From NCBI RefSeq assembly GCF_019334305.1, contig NZ_JAHWGH010000025.1, forward strand, positions 186,001 through 250,000: a stretch of DNA of 64,000 nucleotides, in the 5' to 3' direction. The notes under the pieces were generated by a model. The model was given only the letters and a program-made list of their open reading frames with translations, did no database searches and was not told the DNA's origin. The translations under genes and the position numbers were made by a program. Source of the DNA: Rossellomorea orangium. GTDB taxonomy: Bacteria > Bacillota > Bacilli > Bacillales > Bacillaceae_B. Shown here piece after piece: positions 9,781 through 17,970 of this stretch (the stretch's first letter is position 1; every line of letters begins with the position of its first letter).

Positions 9781-11022
9781 CTATATGGCCCAATTTCCTT
9801 TTCGGAAAATAGGTATTTTTCTTCCATCCCGGCAAATTCCATCAATATCCATGCTTTCTGAACCGATCATAAAGTCTTCATGCACCACACTTTCATTAAG
9901 TCCCTTTTCCTCCCGTTCCTCGTCGGATAGGATGTTCCCATCCTTAATGCAAGTAGGGTAAGAAGATCCGATCGCTAAATGATTTGATGCATTCTCATCA
10001 AATAGGGTATTGAAAAAAAGAACACCTGAGTTTGAGATCGGTGATTGATGGGGAACTAGCGCCACTTCACCCAGGTAGGCTGCCCCCTCATCGGTATCGA
10101 TTAATTTCTTTAAGATTTCTTCCCCTTCTTCAGCCGACACATCTGTAATTTTCCCGTCAACAAACGTAAGTGTGAAGCCTTCAATCACATTTCCATTGTA
10201 GGCGAGTGGTTTGGTGCTGGTGACCATTCCATTCACACCCGTTCTCACAGGCACGGTATACACCTCTTCTGTCGGCATATTGGCTATGAAATTGGTACCC
10301 AGAGGTGTCTTACTTGCACCGGTAAGCCAGATGTGATCCTCATGCAGCTCGATTGAAAGGTCCGTCCCTCTATCAGAATAATGAAGGCTCCGCAGACATA
10401 GGGAATTGAGTTGGGCCGCTTTATCTGAAAGGGTTTGAATATGGGTTTTCCAAGCGGAAATGGGATCCGGTTGGTCGATTCGAACCGATGTGAAAATCCT
10501 TTCCCACAGACGTGGGACTCTATCAGGCTGCGGTAGTTCCGGAAATACTTTATCAGCCCATTTCTCAGAAGGGATGGCGACGATCGACCAGCTGATTTCG
10601 TCCTTTTCGATCGCTTCATAAAACCGATCGAGGGCATCTCCACTGGCTTTCTCGTAATTAAGGATTCGGTCAGGTTCGATTCCTTTTAGGAGATCCGGGT
10701 CATTAGCTTCTATTTGCAGAAACGCTCCTTTAACGTCCACCACCCATTCATGAGCAGTAGCCAGCCAGCTTGGATATTCATAGAAAACATCTTCTGGTGC
10801 CAGTTCATAATGGGTTCTCATAATTTCCTCATCGTACCATTGGACATGTACATTTCTTGCCCCGGCAAGATAGGCTTCTTTCACAACGATACGCACAAAA
10901 TCTTCTGTTCCGAGCGGTGCAGAGATCCAAAGGGGTTGATCGGCTTGTACGTTTACTCCGACCTTGATGGCAAGCTCGGCATATTTTTTTACTTTATCTT
11001 CAAAGTCTTTATGTAGGGTCAT
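9781..11022 (-). CDS. ampS: aminopeptidase, M29 family
   Basis: 413 aa, standard length for the AmpS/PepS/aminopeptidase T family, cobalt- or zinc-dependent cytosolic exopeptidases. Typical segments are VNVQADQPLWISAPLG (about 24-39), SIVAIPSEKWADKVF (about 147), the metal-site region with TEEVYTVP (about 250), GVLFFNTLFDENASNHLAIG (about 330-350) and VHEDFMIGS (about 380), supplying conserved Glu, His and Asp ligands. It follows the HIT gene by 11 bp, so the two form an operon. Its own strong terminator lies about 90 bp downstream. Confidence 0.93.
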   Translation of the reverse strand: MTLHKDFEDKVKKYAELAIKVGVNVQADQPLWISAPLGTEDFVRIVVKEAYLAGARNVHVQWYDEEIMRTHYELAPEDVFYEYPSWLATAHEWVVDVKGAFLQIEANDPDLLKGIEPDRILNYEKASGDALDRFYEAIEKDEISWSIVAIPSEKWADKVFPELPQPDRVPRLWERIFTSVRIDQPDPISAWKTHIQTLSDKAAQLNSLCLRSLHYSDRGTDLSIELHEDHIWLTGASKTPLGTNFIANMPTEEVYTVPVRTGVNGMVTSTKPLAYNGNVIEGFTLTFVDGKITDVSAEEGEEILKKLIDTDEGAAYLGEVALVPHQSPISNSGVLFFNTLFDENASNHLAIGSSYPTCIKDGNILSDEEREEKGLNESVVHEDFMIGSESMDIDGICRDGRKIPIFRKGNWAI

Positions 11023-11033
11023 TCTGAATTCTC

Positions 11034-11465
11034 CTATTCCAGTATTCTATTGATGTGAATTTTCATTTTTTTCAACGTTTCTTCCAGTGTTTCGAATGGT
11101 TCTTCGATCTCGGCATTACCAAAGAATAATTCACCAAATCGGTCTGCTTCTTCATTTCGTGGTATGACATGCATATGATAATGAGTCAATTCATTGTAGA
11201 TTCCCCCATTCTGGCAGATTGTCACTCCATTTGGATGATATAAGTCATGAATGGCTGTCGATACGAGTTGTGAGGCCTTGATTATCGAGAGGCTCACTTC
11301 TGGCTCCATTTCGTTTACCTCCACCCTATGTTTCTTAGGAAGGATCAGTGTATGCCCCGGGTGATGTGGAGCATGATCCAACAAGCAGATGACATGCTCA
11401 TCTTCGTAAACGGTGTATACTTTCTCTTCCCCATTGGCAAGCTTGCAGCCAAGGCAATCGTTCAT
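11034..11465 (-). CDS. HIT family nucleotide-binding protein
   Basis: 143 aa from the ATG of MNDCLGCKLANGEEK, picked because GGAGG lies 7 bases upstream. The histidine triad HYHMHVIPR puts His95, His97 and His99 in the H-x-H-x-H arrangement; HHPGHTLILPKKH near 34-46 is the conserved substrate-loop partner. CxxC at 4-7 may bind zinc with other residues. HIT proteins hydrolyse nucleoside phosphoramidates or dinucleotides. First gene of a two-gene unit with ampS. Confidence 0.9.
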   Translation of the reverse strand: MNDCLGCKLANGEEKVYTVYEDEHVICLLDHAPHHPGHTLILPKKHRVEVNEMEPEVSLSIIKASQLVSTAIHDLYHPNGVTICQNGGIYNELTHYHMHVIPRNEEADRFGELFFGNAEIEEPFETLEETLKKMKIHINRILE

Positions 11466-11588
11466 GAGAGTTCCTCCGATCGTCATTATTTTAAAGGTAT
11501 TTTCTTTGGAGGTGTCGAATCCTGTTGAATAAAGAAAATAATAGTTTCCCTTTATCATATCATGTAATGGAAGGAAGGTCAGAAAATA

Positions 11589-12092
11589 TTGGAAATCATA
11601 TTATTAAACGAAACTCATGCTGAGGACTATTGGAGCCTTAGGCTTGAAATGCTAAAACAGAGCCCTGAAAGCTTTGGCAGCAGTTATGAAGAGGCATTGA
11701 AACGCAAGAATCCAATTGAGAGGATAGCCGAAAGACTTTCTTATGAAGGTAGCTATACATTTGGCTGCTTCTCAGGGAATCAACTGGTAGGGACAGTAAC
11801 AATGGTCCGGGAAGAGGGACTAAAAATGAATCATAAAGCTTCCATCTACGCTATGTATGTTACCCCTTCGCACAGGGGGAAAGGATTGGCCAGGGGATTG
11901 ATGGAAGCGGCTGTCAACCTTGCAAAGAAAACAAATGGAATCGAACAGCTATTGATCACCGTGGTTACGACCAATCAAACAGCAAGGGGACTTTACCATT
12001 CTTGTGGGTTCAAGCCATATGGTACAGAAAAGAGAGCATTGAAACAAAATGGGGAATATTTTGATGAAGAGTTGATGGTATTGTTTTTATAG
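11589..12092 (+). CDS. GNAT family N-acetyltransferase
   Basis: 167 aa, TTG start behind GGAAGG. The acetyl-CoA site is MYVTPSHRGKGLARGLM (about 85-101), containing the R-G-x-G-x-A/G loop, followed by the motif-B stretch TTNQTARGLYHSCGF (about 126-140). Substrate unknown; the general pattern is that of small-molecule or peptide acetyltransferases. Divergent from the HIT-ampS operon with a ~120-bp shared promoter region. Ends into a repeat-like element and a bidirectional terminator. Confidence 0.88.
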   Translation: MEIILLNETHAEDYWSLRLEMLKQSPESFGSSYEEALKRKNPIERIAERLSYEGSYTFGCFSGNQLVGTVTMVREEGLKMNHKASIYAMYVTPSHRGKGLARGLMEAAVNLAKKTNGIEQLLITVVTTNQTARGLYHSCGFKPYGTEKRALKQNGEYFDEELMVLFL

Positions 12093-12119
12093 CCTTCCAT
12101 CTAAGTTCTTTCATTGTAA

Positions 12120-12269
12120 AAGGCTGTTTTAGCAAAGAGTGTTGCTATTCATATACATACGAAGATTTGCGAATGCTCTGTCTTATAGGGTGTGGTGCAG
12201 GAGTCGAGCACCTGTAGCGGAAATCAACCGCCACTCGCTACAGCCAACAACGGTTACAAAAACAGCCTT
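12120..12269. repeat. MITE-like element with perfect 11-bp inverted ends
   Basis: AAGGCTGTTTT (12120-12130) is matched exactly in inverted orientation by AAAACAGCCTT (12259-12269). The 150-bp interior has no reading frame, but contains structured segments such as GTGCAGG...CACCTG near 12193-12214. The ends and length suggest a small non-autonomous mobile or repeat element. I see only one copy here, so copy number must be tested genome-wide. Confidence 0.5.
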
Positions 12270-12271
12270 GT

Positions 12272-12311
12272 AAAAAACGGTGGGTCTTCAACTGAAGGTC
12301 CACCGTTTTTT
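12272..12311. terminator. bidirectional intrinsic terminator
   Basis: AAAAACGGTGG-TCTTCA (12273-12290) pairs with TGAAGG-CCACCGTTTTT, A-run on one side and T-run on the other. It serves the acetyltransferase (+) and the CBO0543-family gene (-). Confidence 0.85.
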
Positions 12312-12811
12312 CACCATACTTGATAATCAAAACTGTTTAGAAGAAAAACAATTACTAATACTGATAGTATCAATGCCCGGATAGGATTTTTATGATGGAG
12401 ACGAAGCAACGGAAACATAATACAATAAAAAAGTACAGTCCACCACAGGTTCCACCCTTCAAAATACTCAATTGAATCGGTCTGAAAGGCTGCCCATTCA
12501 ATTAATATGGCAACACCTATGTATTTCAAATAATAAACGATCTTGATTCTCCATTCTTCCGGGTAATGACTAAGGAATAGAACGACAAGGCAAGGATATG
12601 CCACCATTGTATAGAGCGTATCGGTCACAAACATATTGATAAAAAATCCGTTAAGTTCCCACACAGCTTTTACCGTATAACTGAGATATTGATAAAACAA
12701 ATTGAAAAACCCAAAATAATAGATAGTAGGAAGGAATTCCCTCCACCTGCTCCAAGATCCCCATTTCAAGGAACATAGAAAGATCGATAACATAACGACA
12801 ATATGAAACAT
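12311..12811 (-). CDS. CBO0543-family integral membrane protein
   Basis: 166 aa, five or so hydrophobic segments spread over the whole length, aromatic-rich (WSRWREFLPTIYYFGFFN at about 20-37; FEGWNLWWTVLFYC near 116). Size and the 'W-x-x-FLPTIYY' and 'EYFEGW' patterns match the CBO0543 family, common in endospore formers and without a known role. No operon partner on the same strand within 80 bp. Confidence 0.7.
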   Translation of the reverse strand: MFHIVVMLSIFLCSLKWGSWSRWREFLPTIYYFGFFNLFYQYLSYTVKAVWELNGFFINMFVTDTLYTMVAYPCLVVLFLSHYPEEWRIKIVYYLKYIGVAILIEWAAFQTDSIEYFEGWNLWWTVLFYCIMFPLLRLHHKNPIRALILSVLVIVFLLNSFDYQVW

Positions 12812-12893
12812 GGGATCCCCCCATAGTACGAGACCATTAATAAGTCATAGTGTACCCGTTCATATGGAAAAATATTACCAAATGAGATGTAGA

Positions 12894-13910
12894 TCAGCAG
12901 AATAGATCAGATACTTTGTTGCTGAACTCTCTTAAATAATCAAGATAGTTCTCTCCGCCGTAATTGTAACGTTTATTATACATCTTCACCACGACAACGT
13001 TTAATGATGGAAGAACAAGGAGTGTTGGGCCGGTGACACCGAGTATCTGATAAGAGCCCCGGGGTACACGCTCACCTAATTCACTTGATAACCTCGGAAT
13101 CCCCTGCACAAACCAGAAAAGCCCGTTATCTGGGAGGGAAGCATTTCTGTATTCTTCGTTCTGTACGGAGGTACACATCTCGATCACTTCAGCTGGAACA
13201 ACCTGTTTTCCGTTCACCCTGCCTCTTTCAAGATGCAGTTGTCCCCAAAGGGCAAATTCACGAGGGCTAACGAATAGATTCTTATCCTTCCCATCATTTG
13301 ATGTTCCAAGTCCTGAAAGCGGTGGCTCATCTTTTTTCCCTATAATGTTCACAAGTCTTTCATCAGCACTTGTCCTCCAGCCGGTTTCTTTCAAACCTAT
13401 CTTTGAAAATACTCTCTCTTCCAATAGCTGTGGGAAACCCTTCCCATATATTCGATGAATCAATTCAGTCATGATATCGACCCCGATGTTTCGATAAGCC
13501 CAATCTGTTCCTGCTTTGAATTCTCGAAACAAATGTCCGTGTGTATCCACATCAAGACCGTGAGAATGGGTTACAAGGTGGCGGATGGTAACATCCTTTA
13601 CCAGGTTGGTATCCAGCTCCGGCATATATTTCAAAATCGGATCGTCTAAAGTATGTATATGTTTATCATACAATGCTATGGAAATGGCGAGTGCTAAATA
13701 ACTTTTCCGGGCAGATGCCACATTGAATTGTGAATCCGCCCGCACGTACCTTGCGTTCTTTTCGTGAGAGTGCTTTCCGCTGTAGTGTTCCAACACTACC
13801 CGATTATCCTTAAGAATATAGAGCGCTGAAGCTGAGCTTCCGTTTTTCTCTTTGATATATTCCACCCATAAAACCAGATCGTCTACTCCTTGCCTGTATG
13901 GCTGAGTCAC
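12894..13910 (-). CDS. serine hydrolase, beta-lactamase class C/AmpC-like family
   Basis: 338 aa, no signal peptide. The active-site tetrad is SARK in NVASARKSYLALAIS (Ser about residue 65), a Tyr-x-Asn-like YRN occurs near 144, and VTGPTLLVLP near 295 stands where the third motif lies. Such proteins are esterases or peptidases related to penicillin-binding proteins rather than true beta-lactamases. The GTG start overlaps the stop of the upstream acetyltransferase gene in a GTGA junction, so translation is coupled. Confidence 0.85.
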   Translation of the reverse strand: MTQPYRQGVDDLVLWVEYIKEKNGSSASALYILKDNRVVLEHYSGKHSHEKNARYVRADSQFNVASARKSYLALAISIALYDKHIHTLDDPILKYMPELDTNLVKDVTIRHLVTHSHGLDVDTHGHLFREFKAGTDWAYRNIGVDIMTELIHRIYGKGFPQLLEERVFSKIGLKETGWRTSADERLVNIIGKKDEPPLSGLGTSNDGKDKNLFVSPREFALWGQLHLERGRVNGKQVVPAEVIEMCTSVQNEEYRNASLPDNGLFWFVQGIPRLSSELGERVPRGSYQILGVTGPTLLVLPSLNVVVVKMYNKRYNYGGENYLDYLREFSNKVSDLFC

Positions 13911-14452
13911 TTCTTAGTCCACTCATCGGCCAGCATGCCATAAACAACATGATCTACATAATGATCATAAAGCCACTCTCTCTGCCTCAGTTTCCCTTCT
14001 TCAGTAAAGCCCAGTCTTTCGGGTATTGCTCGGCTCCTGTGGTTGAATTCTGCAGCGGCTATTTCAACTTTATTCATTTTATAATAGTCGAATGCGTAAT
14101 TCGTCAATCCTTTTGCAACGGTCGTCATAATCCCGTTCCCCTGATAACCCTCACCAAGCCAATAACCAATATATGCAACTTTGTTGGCCCAATTCAATTC
14201 ATTGAAACCAGCTATACCTACAATTTCTTTTTCGTAAACGATGGCTGTTGTCAAACTCTTATTATCTGCAAAGCCTTTTCGGGTAGCCTTAATGAATTCC
14301 TTTGAATCTTCCGGTGTCTTAGAGTAATCGACCCAAGGGAGCCATTCTCGTAAATGTGATCGCGATCCATCTGTCAGTTCAAAAAGACGGTCTGCATCCT
14401 GGATATCCAATAACCTTAATTCAAGTTTGTCATTTAGTTTGTATGTAAACAT
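13907..14452 (-). CDS. GNAT acetyltransferase, RimJ/RimL type
   Basis: 181 aa. The N-terminal stretch 'LELRLLDIQDADRLFEL' and SRSHLREWLPWVD (about 30-42) are hallmarks of ribosomal-protein-Ser/Ala acetyltransferase-like GNATs (RimL/YdaF group), and IGYWLGEGYQGNGIMTTVAKGL (about 95-116) is the acetyl-CoA loop, followed by NHRSRAIPERLGFTEEG. Likely acetylates an amino group of a protein or antibiotic. Overlaps the following serine hydrolase by 4 bp. Upstream is a decayed hydrolase fragment. Confidence 0.88.
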   Translation of the reverse strand: MFTYKLNDKLELRLLDIQDADRLFELTDGSRSHLREWLPWVDYSKTPEDSKEFIKATRKGFADNKSLTTAIVYEKEIVGIAGFNELNWANKVAYIGYWLGEGYQGNGIMTTVAKGLTNYAFDYYKMNKVEIAAAEFNHRSRAIPERLGFTEEGKLRQREWLYDHYVDHVVYGMLADEWTKK

Positions 14453-14464
14453 GTTTATTTCTCC

Positions 14465-14626
14465 TTACCATTTATTTGTCGGGCTTTTAACCTTCAGGAA
14501 GTTTTTCACCACTTCAGAAAAGCGGTCCGCTTCCTCGTAGTGAGGAGTGTGACCACTTTTATTAAAATGGATCACTGTTCCGTTTTGGGCGTCCCTTTTA
14601 TTACTTCTATTGTATGGGTGTAATAT
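14465..14626 (-). pseudogene. C-terminal remnant of an alpha/beta hydrolase
   Basis: An open frame ends at TAA 14465-14467 and reads VIHFNKSGHTPHYEEADRF then SEVVKNFLKVKSPTNKW. 'F-x-K-S-G-H-x-P-x-x-EE' is the catalytic-His end of proline-iminopeptidase-like alpha/beta hydrolases. The frame opens only at a stop near 14628 and has no start or ribosome site, so the nucleophile and acid halves are gone. It lies just upstream of the RimL-type gene. Confidence 0.65.
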
Positions 14627-14698
14627 CCTTTAGTCGGTTTGCGCTGTACATGTTTGGTGATGTCACTCTTTCAGCTATAGAACAGTGTGAAGGTTGGA

Positions 14699-15712
14699 TT
14701 ATTTAAAGGTTTGTGTAATCCTGCCTTTTCCATCCCTCACTACCACTTCCCCATATGCCCCATTAATGAAAGTGATTTGAGGAGGCTGATGTCCGCAGTC
14801 GATATCATATACAACTGGTATTTGGAATTCGCTTTCAAGTTCTTGGTAAACATCTTCTGCTGTGTAGTCATTCACTGGAGTATTAGCGGCACTTCTCCCA
14901 AATAGCAGCCCGGAAGAATGGTCCAACCATCCAGCAAGTTTCATCTGTACAAGCGTGCGGCGTAAATCAGCCGTATTGATCTCACAGTTTTCAAAATACC
15001 AAATGATAGGTTCATCTACGATATGTTTCTTTCTGAAAGAAGTCACATCTCCGTATGGAGTACCGATAAGGTTTCTTATCACATCGATACAGCCTCCGAG
15101 GAATCGGCCATTCATTTCGACATCCTCATCTCTTATGGTCTTCCAGACCGTAGTGTCCGTTAAATGAAATACATATGGTGAAGGCTGATCATGCTTCCAT
15201 TCTTTTTGAAACTTCTGGGATGAAAATTGGGTTACCGAACAGCCTTTTTTTGTCGAAAGGACATTTTCCCATTGCTTCGTCGTAGGATCCGTATCCGCTC
15301 CTCTTAAATCGATGAGGTTGGTCCCGTGTGCAGTGGCAATCCCTGTCTTTAAAGTAATGGCAAGTAAGAGGGCACTGATATCGGAATATCCAAGCACCCA
15401 CTTAGGCTTGATTTGTTCATAATCGATTAACTCGAGAATTTCTATGAGGAGTTCTCCTCCCCATGGCGGAGCGATGAGCGAAATCGAGTCGTCCTGGAGC
15501 ATGCGATTTAATTCGGCTGCTCTCTCGTCTGCAGGGGCAGACTTTGCCTTGTGCTGCTTCCAGACGGTTTCACCACACTCTATACCGTATCCCTTTTCTT
15601 CCATTCTCCTCATGGCTTGCTTCAGTAATTCGTGCAGCTCATGAGGCACACCTGACGAAGGTGCCGTAACTCCCACAGTTGAATCCCTCTTAAGCAATGG
15701 ATATGTGATCAT
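14699..15712 (-). CDS. LD-carboxypeptidase family (S66) protein, MccF/YocD-like
   Basis: 337 aa from the ATG of MITYPLLKRDSTVGVTAP, selected because GGAGGGG lies 7 bases upstream. S66 catalytic triad candidates: Ser in LGYSDISALL (about 110), Glu in FENCEINTADLRRTL (about 235) and His in DCGHQPPQ (about 308). The family includes muropeptide LD-carboxypeptidases and MccF, which cleaves microcin C7; this sequence, with its 'APPWGGELLIEIL' region, is nearer the MccF-like branch (inference). A second S66 gene in the window (60554-61492) is the YkfA type, so they are not duplicates. Confidence 0.88.
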   Translation of the reverse strand: MITYPLLKRDSTVGVTAPSSGVPHELHELLKQAMRRMEEKGYGIECGETVWKQHKAKSAPADERAAELNRMLQDDSISLIAPPWGGELLIEILELIDYEQIKPKWVLGYSDISALLLAITLKTGIATAHGTNLIDLRGADTDPTTKQWENVLSTKKGCSVTQFSSQKFQKEWKHDQPSPYVFHLTDTTVWKTIRDEDVEMNGRFLGGCIDVIRNLIGTPYGDVTSFRKKHIVDEPIIWYFENCEINTADLRRTLVQMKLAGWLDHSSGLLFGRSAANTPVNDYTAEDVYQELESEFQIPVVYDIDCGHQPPQITFINGAYGEVVVRDGKGRITQTFK

Positions 15713-15793
15713 CTCTCTATCCCCTCCCAACGGTTAATTTACATGATTTTACCAGATTGATAGAACTCACACAAGAATTATTTTCCAGCACTT

Positions 15794-15857
15794 GAGGGAC
15801 GGACCTTCTTACATTAGATTATGGTAAACTCCATTGGTGTATGGAAGGTCCGTCCCT
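15794..15857. repeat. paired inverted repeat, copy A (64 bp)
   Basis: GAGGGACGGACCTT (15794-15807) faces AAGGTCCGTCCCT (15845-15857). Same end sequences as five other pairs in the window; interior (37 bp) has no gene. Located between the S66 peptidase and dacA. Confidence 0.85.
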
Positions 15858-15941
15858 AATAATAAGGGCACCACAGTTTTTTACAATAATATGAACGATT
15901 TGAAACGGTTCAAGTGATTTGGGGTGTATTCCAGGTTTGTG

Positions 15942-15950
15942 TGGTAAAAT
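15942..15950 (+). promoter_or_regulatory. extended -10 promoter candidate for dacA
   Basis: TGGTAAAAT (TGn plus TAAAAT at 15945-15950) lies about 40 bp upstream of the TTG start; no convincing -35. Confidence 0.4.
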
Positions 15951-15990
15951 GATGTGGTTGTGTAAAATTGGTTTTTTGGAGGTTTGTGGT

Positions 15991-17304
15991 TTGAATAAGA
16001 AAACGGTAAAGCAAAGCCTGTCGGTTTTGTTGATATCATTCATGGCTGTGACGCCTTTTCAGCAAACGGCGCATGGTAAATCAACTTTGGATATTCAGGC
16101 GGATGCTGCTATATTAGTTGAAGCAGATACAGGAAAGATTGTTTATAGCGAACATGAAGATAAGCCGCTGGGTATTGCCAGCATGACGAAAATGATGACG
16201 GAATACCTGGTGTTAGAAGCGATTGACGAAGGAAAGATAAAGTGGGATCAAACGTATAAAGTAAGCGATAAAGTATATCAATTAGCCAATGCCCCGGGAT
16301 TGAGCAACGTCCCCTTAAGGGCTGATGAAGAGTACACAGTGAGAGAACTATATGATGCAATGGTCATAAAATCCGGAAATGGTGCAGCCATCGCACTATC
16401 AGAAGTGGTGGCAGGATCAGAAGGTAAATTTGTTAAATTGATGAATGCTAAGGCGAAGGAACTCGGCTTTGAACATTATCAATTTGTCAATGCTTCCGGT
16501 CTCAGCAACTACGACATGCTGGGCATGTACCCAGAAGGTACGGGTGAAGATGATGAAAATATGGTTTCAGCAGAAGATATGGCTACACTTGCTTACTACC
16601 TCATCCATGATTTTCCGGAAGTTTTGGAAACATCCAGTCTCTCCTCTAAAGTATTCAGGCCTGGTACGAGTGAAGAACTGGTCATGAAGAATACAAATGG
16701 TCTATTAAAAGGAAAGTCTTACTATTATAAAGGAGCTGACGGACTGAAAACAGGCACGACCCCCTTCGCTGGTTCAACCTTCACAGGTACGGCGGAACGA
16801 AACGGGGTCCGCTATATTTCCGTCATTCTGGATGCGAAGGATGAGTTCGGGCAACCGAGCAGTGCAGAGCGATTCATTCAATCGAGGGAACTCCTCGACT
16901 ATGGTTTCAAAGAATTTAAGAGCATAACCTATAGTTTGGATGACATCGAAACGAAAAAGGACCACACACTTCCGGTTCCAAACGGCAAGGATCAAACGGT
17001 GTCCATAAAGATAGACAAGCCTCTCTCCATCCGCCTTTCAGATCAGGAGAAAGATAAGGTGAAAACCGCACTGGAGCTTGATGATACGAAAGTCAACAAA
17101 GATGGCTCCCTTAAAGCACCTATCGAAAAAGGAGAGAAAATCGGGCAGTTGATCATCGAACCCGGGGAAGATGCAGAATACATCTTCGATCAGAAGAAAG
17201 TACCTTACAAGTTGGATGTTTATGCTGCCGAATCAGTGAAAAAAGCCAGCTGGTTTGTAAGAAGTGCCCGCAGCATTCAGGATTTTTTTGGTAATCTTTT
17301 GTAA
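15991..17304 (+). CDS. dacA: D-alanyl-D-alanine carboxypeptidase (PBP5 family)
   Basis: 437 aa from a TTG start with GGAGG 7-8 bases upstream. Sec signal peptide (residues 1-29, ending near TAHG). Penicillin-binding motifs: SMTK (64-67), SGN (128-130), KTG (253-255). A beta-rich PBP5 C-terminal domain (about 290-400) and a final amphipathic helix (SWFVRSARSIQDFFGNLL) anchor it to the membrane. It removes the terminal D-Ala from peptidoglycan stem peptides, limiting cross-linking. Not next to pdxST as in B. subtilis, so it may be a second PBP5-type gene. Confidence 0.93.
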   Translation: MNKKTVKQSLSVLLISFMAVTPFQQTAHGKSTLDIQADAAILVEADTGKIVYSEHEDKPLGIASMTKMMTEYLVLEAIDEGKIKWDQTYKVSDKVYQLANAPGLSNVPLRADEEYTVRELYDAMVIKSGNGAAIALSEVVAGSEGKFVKLMNAKAKELGFEHYQFVNASGLSNYDMLGMYPEGTGEDDENMVSAEDMATLAYYLIHDFPEVLETSSLSSKVFRPGTSEELVMKNTNGLLKGKSYYYKGADGLKTGTTPFAGSTFTGTAERNGVRYISVILDAKDEFGQPSSAERFIQSRELLDYGFKEFKSITYSLDDIETKKDHTLPVPNGKDQTVSIKIDKPLSIRLSDQEKDKVKTALELDDTKVNKDGSLKAPIEKGEKIGQLIIEPGEDAEYIFDQKKVPYKLDVYAAESVKKASWFVRSARSIQDFFGNLL

Positions 17305-17408
17305 ACAGTTAATCCTCAAACATCATGATGTAAAAGATTTAGTGTTGCTTTTCTTTCCGGTTCGTGTCAAGCTTAGCTAAGTCAAGGATTTAGAAAGTAG
17401 GTGGCATA

Positions 17409-17801
17409 ATGATCGAAGTGAAACTATCGTCTCTCAGCGACGGAGATCTTAATCGTGGAGTATTTGCAAAAAGGGATATAGCCAAAGGGGAACTGGTTCA
17501 TGAAGCACCGGTCATCCCATACCCCAATGAGGAACATGAACATATCGAGAAAACATTCCTCGCGGATTATGTATTCGAATATGGAATCAATCACACAGCA
17601 CTCTTATTAGGATATGGAATGCTGTTTAACCATTCATATACGCCGAATACCGTTTATGAAATCAATTTTGATAATCATACATTCGACTTTTATGCCTATA
17701 AAGACATTCAAGCCGGAGAAGAACTGCTTATTAATTATAACGGCGAAGTGGATAATGATGATCCACTTTGGTTTAATAAAGATAAGGCTGAAGAAGAATA
17801 A
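17409..17801 (+). CDS. SET domain-containing protein
   Basis: 130 aa. Elements of a SET methyltransferase fold: RGVFAKRDIAKGELVHEAP (about 14-32), the knot motif NHSYTPN (about 74-80) and GEELLINYNGE (about 105-115), where the Tyr is the catalytic aromatic. It lacks pre- and post-SET cysteines, as small bacterial SET proteins do. It would methylate lysines in a protein using SAM; the substrate is unknown. 104 bp after dacA, closed by its own terminator. Confidence 0.85.
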   Translation: MIEVKLSSLSDGDLNRGVFAKRDIAKGELVHEAPVIPYPNEEHEHIEKTFLADYVFEYGINHTALLLGYGMLFNHSYTPNTVYEINFDNHTFDFYAYKDIQAGEELLINYNGEVDNDDPLWFNKDKAEEE

Positions 17802-17803
17802 AG

Positions 17804-17838
17804 AAAAGGGATCTCCAATTGGAGGTCCCTTTTTCTTT
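17804..17838 (+). terminator. intrinsic terminator after the SET gene
   Basis: AAAGGGATCTCC pairs with GGAGGTCCCTTT around AATT, followed by TTTTCTTT. Confidence 0.85.
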
Positions 17839-17870
17839 GTCATCCGATAGAAATGTAGCTGAGTCATAGA

Positions 17871-17970
17871 GAGGGACGGACCTCTGATTACTCTCTATAA
17901 TTGAATGAAAACCTGCGTCAAACCTGAATTCTGCGTGAATAAGGTATGGTTAATTTGAGGTCCGTCCCTC
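17871..17970. repeat. paired inverted repeat, copy B (100 bp)
   Basis: GAGGGACGGACCTC (17871-17884) faces GAGGTCCGTCCCTC (17957-17970). The right arm lies inside the 3' end of the EcsC gene and encodes its last residues. Confidence 0.9.
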
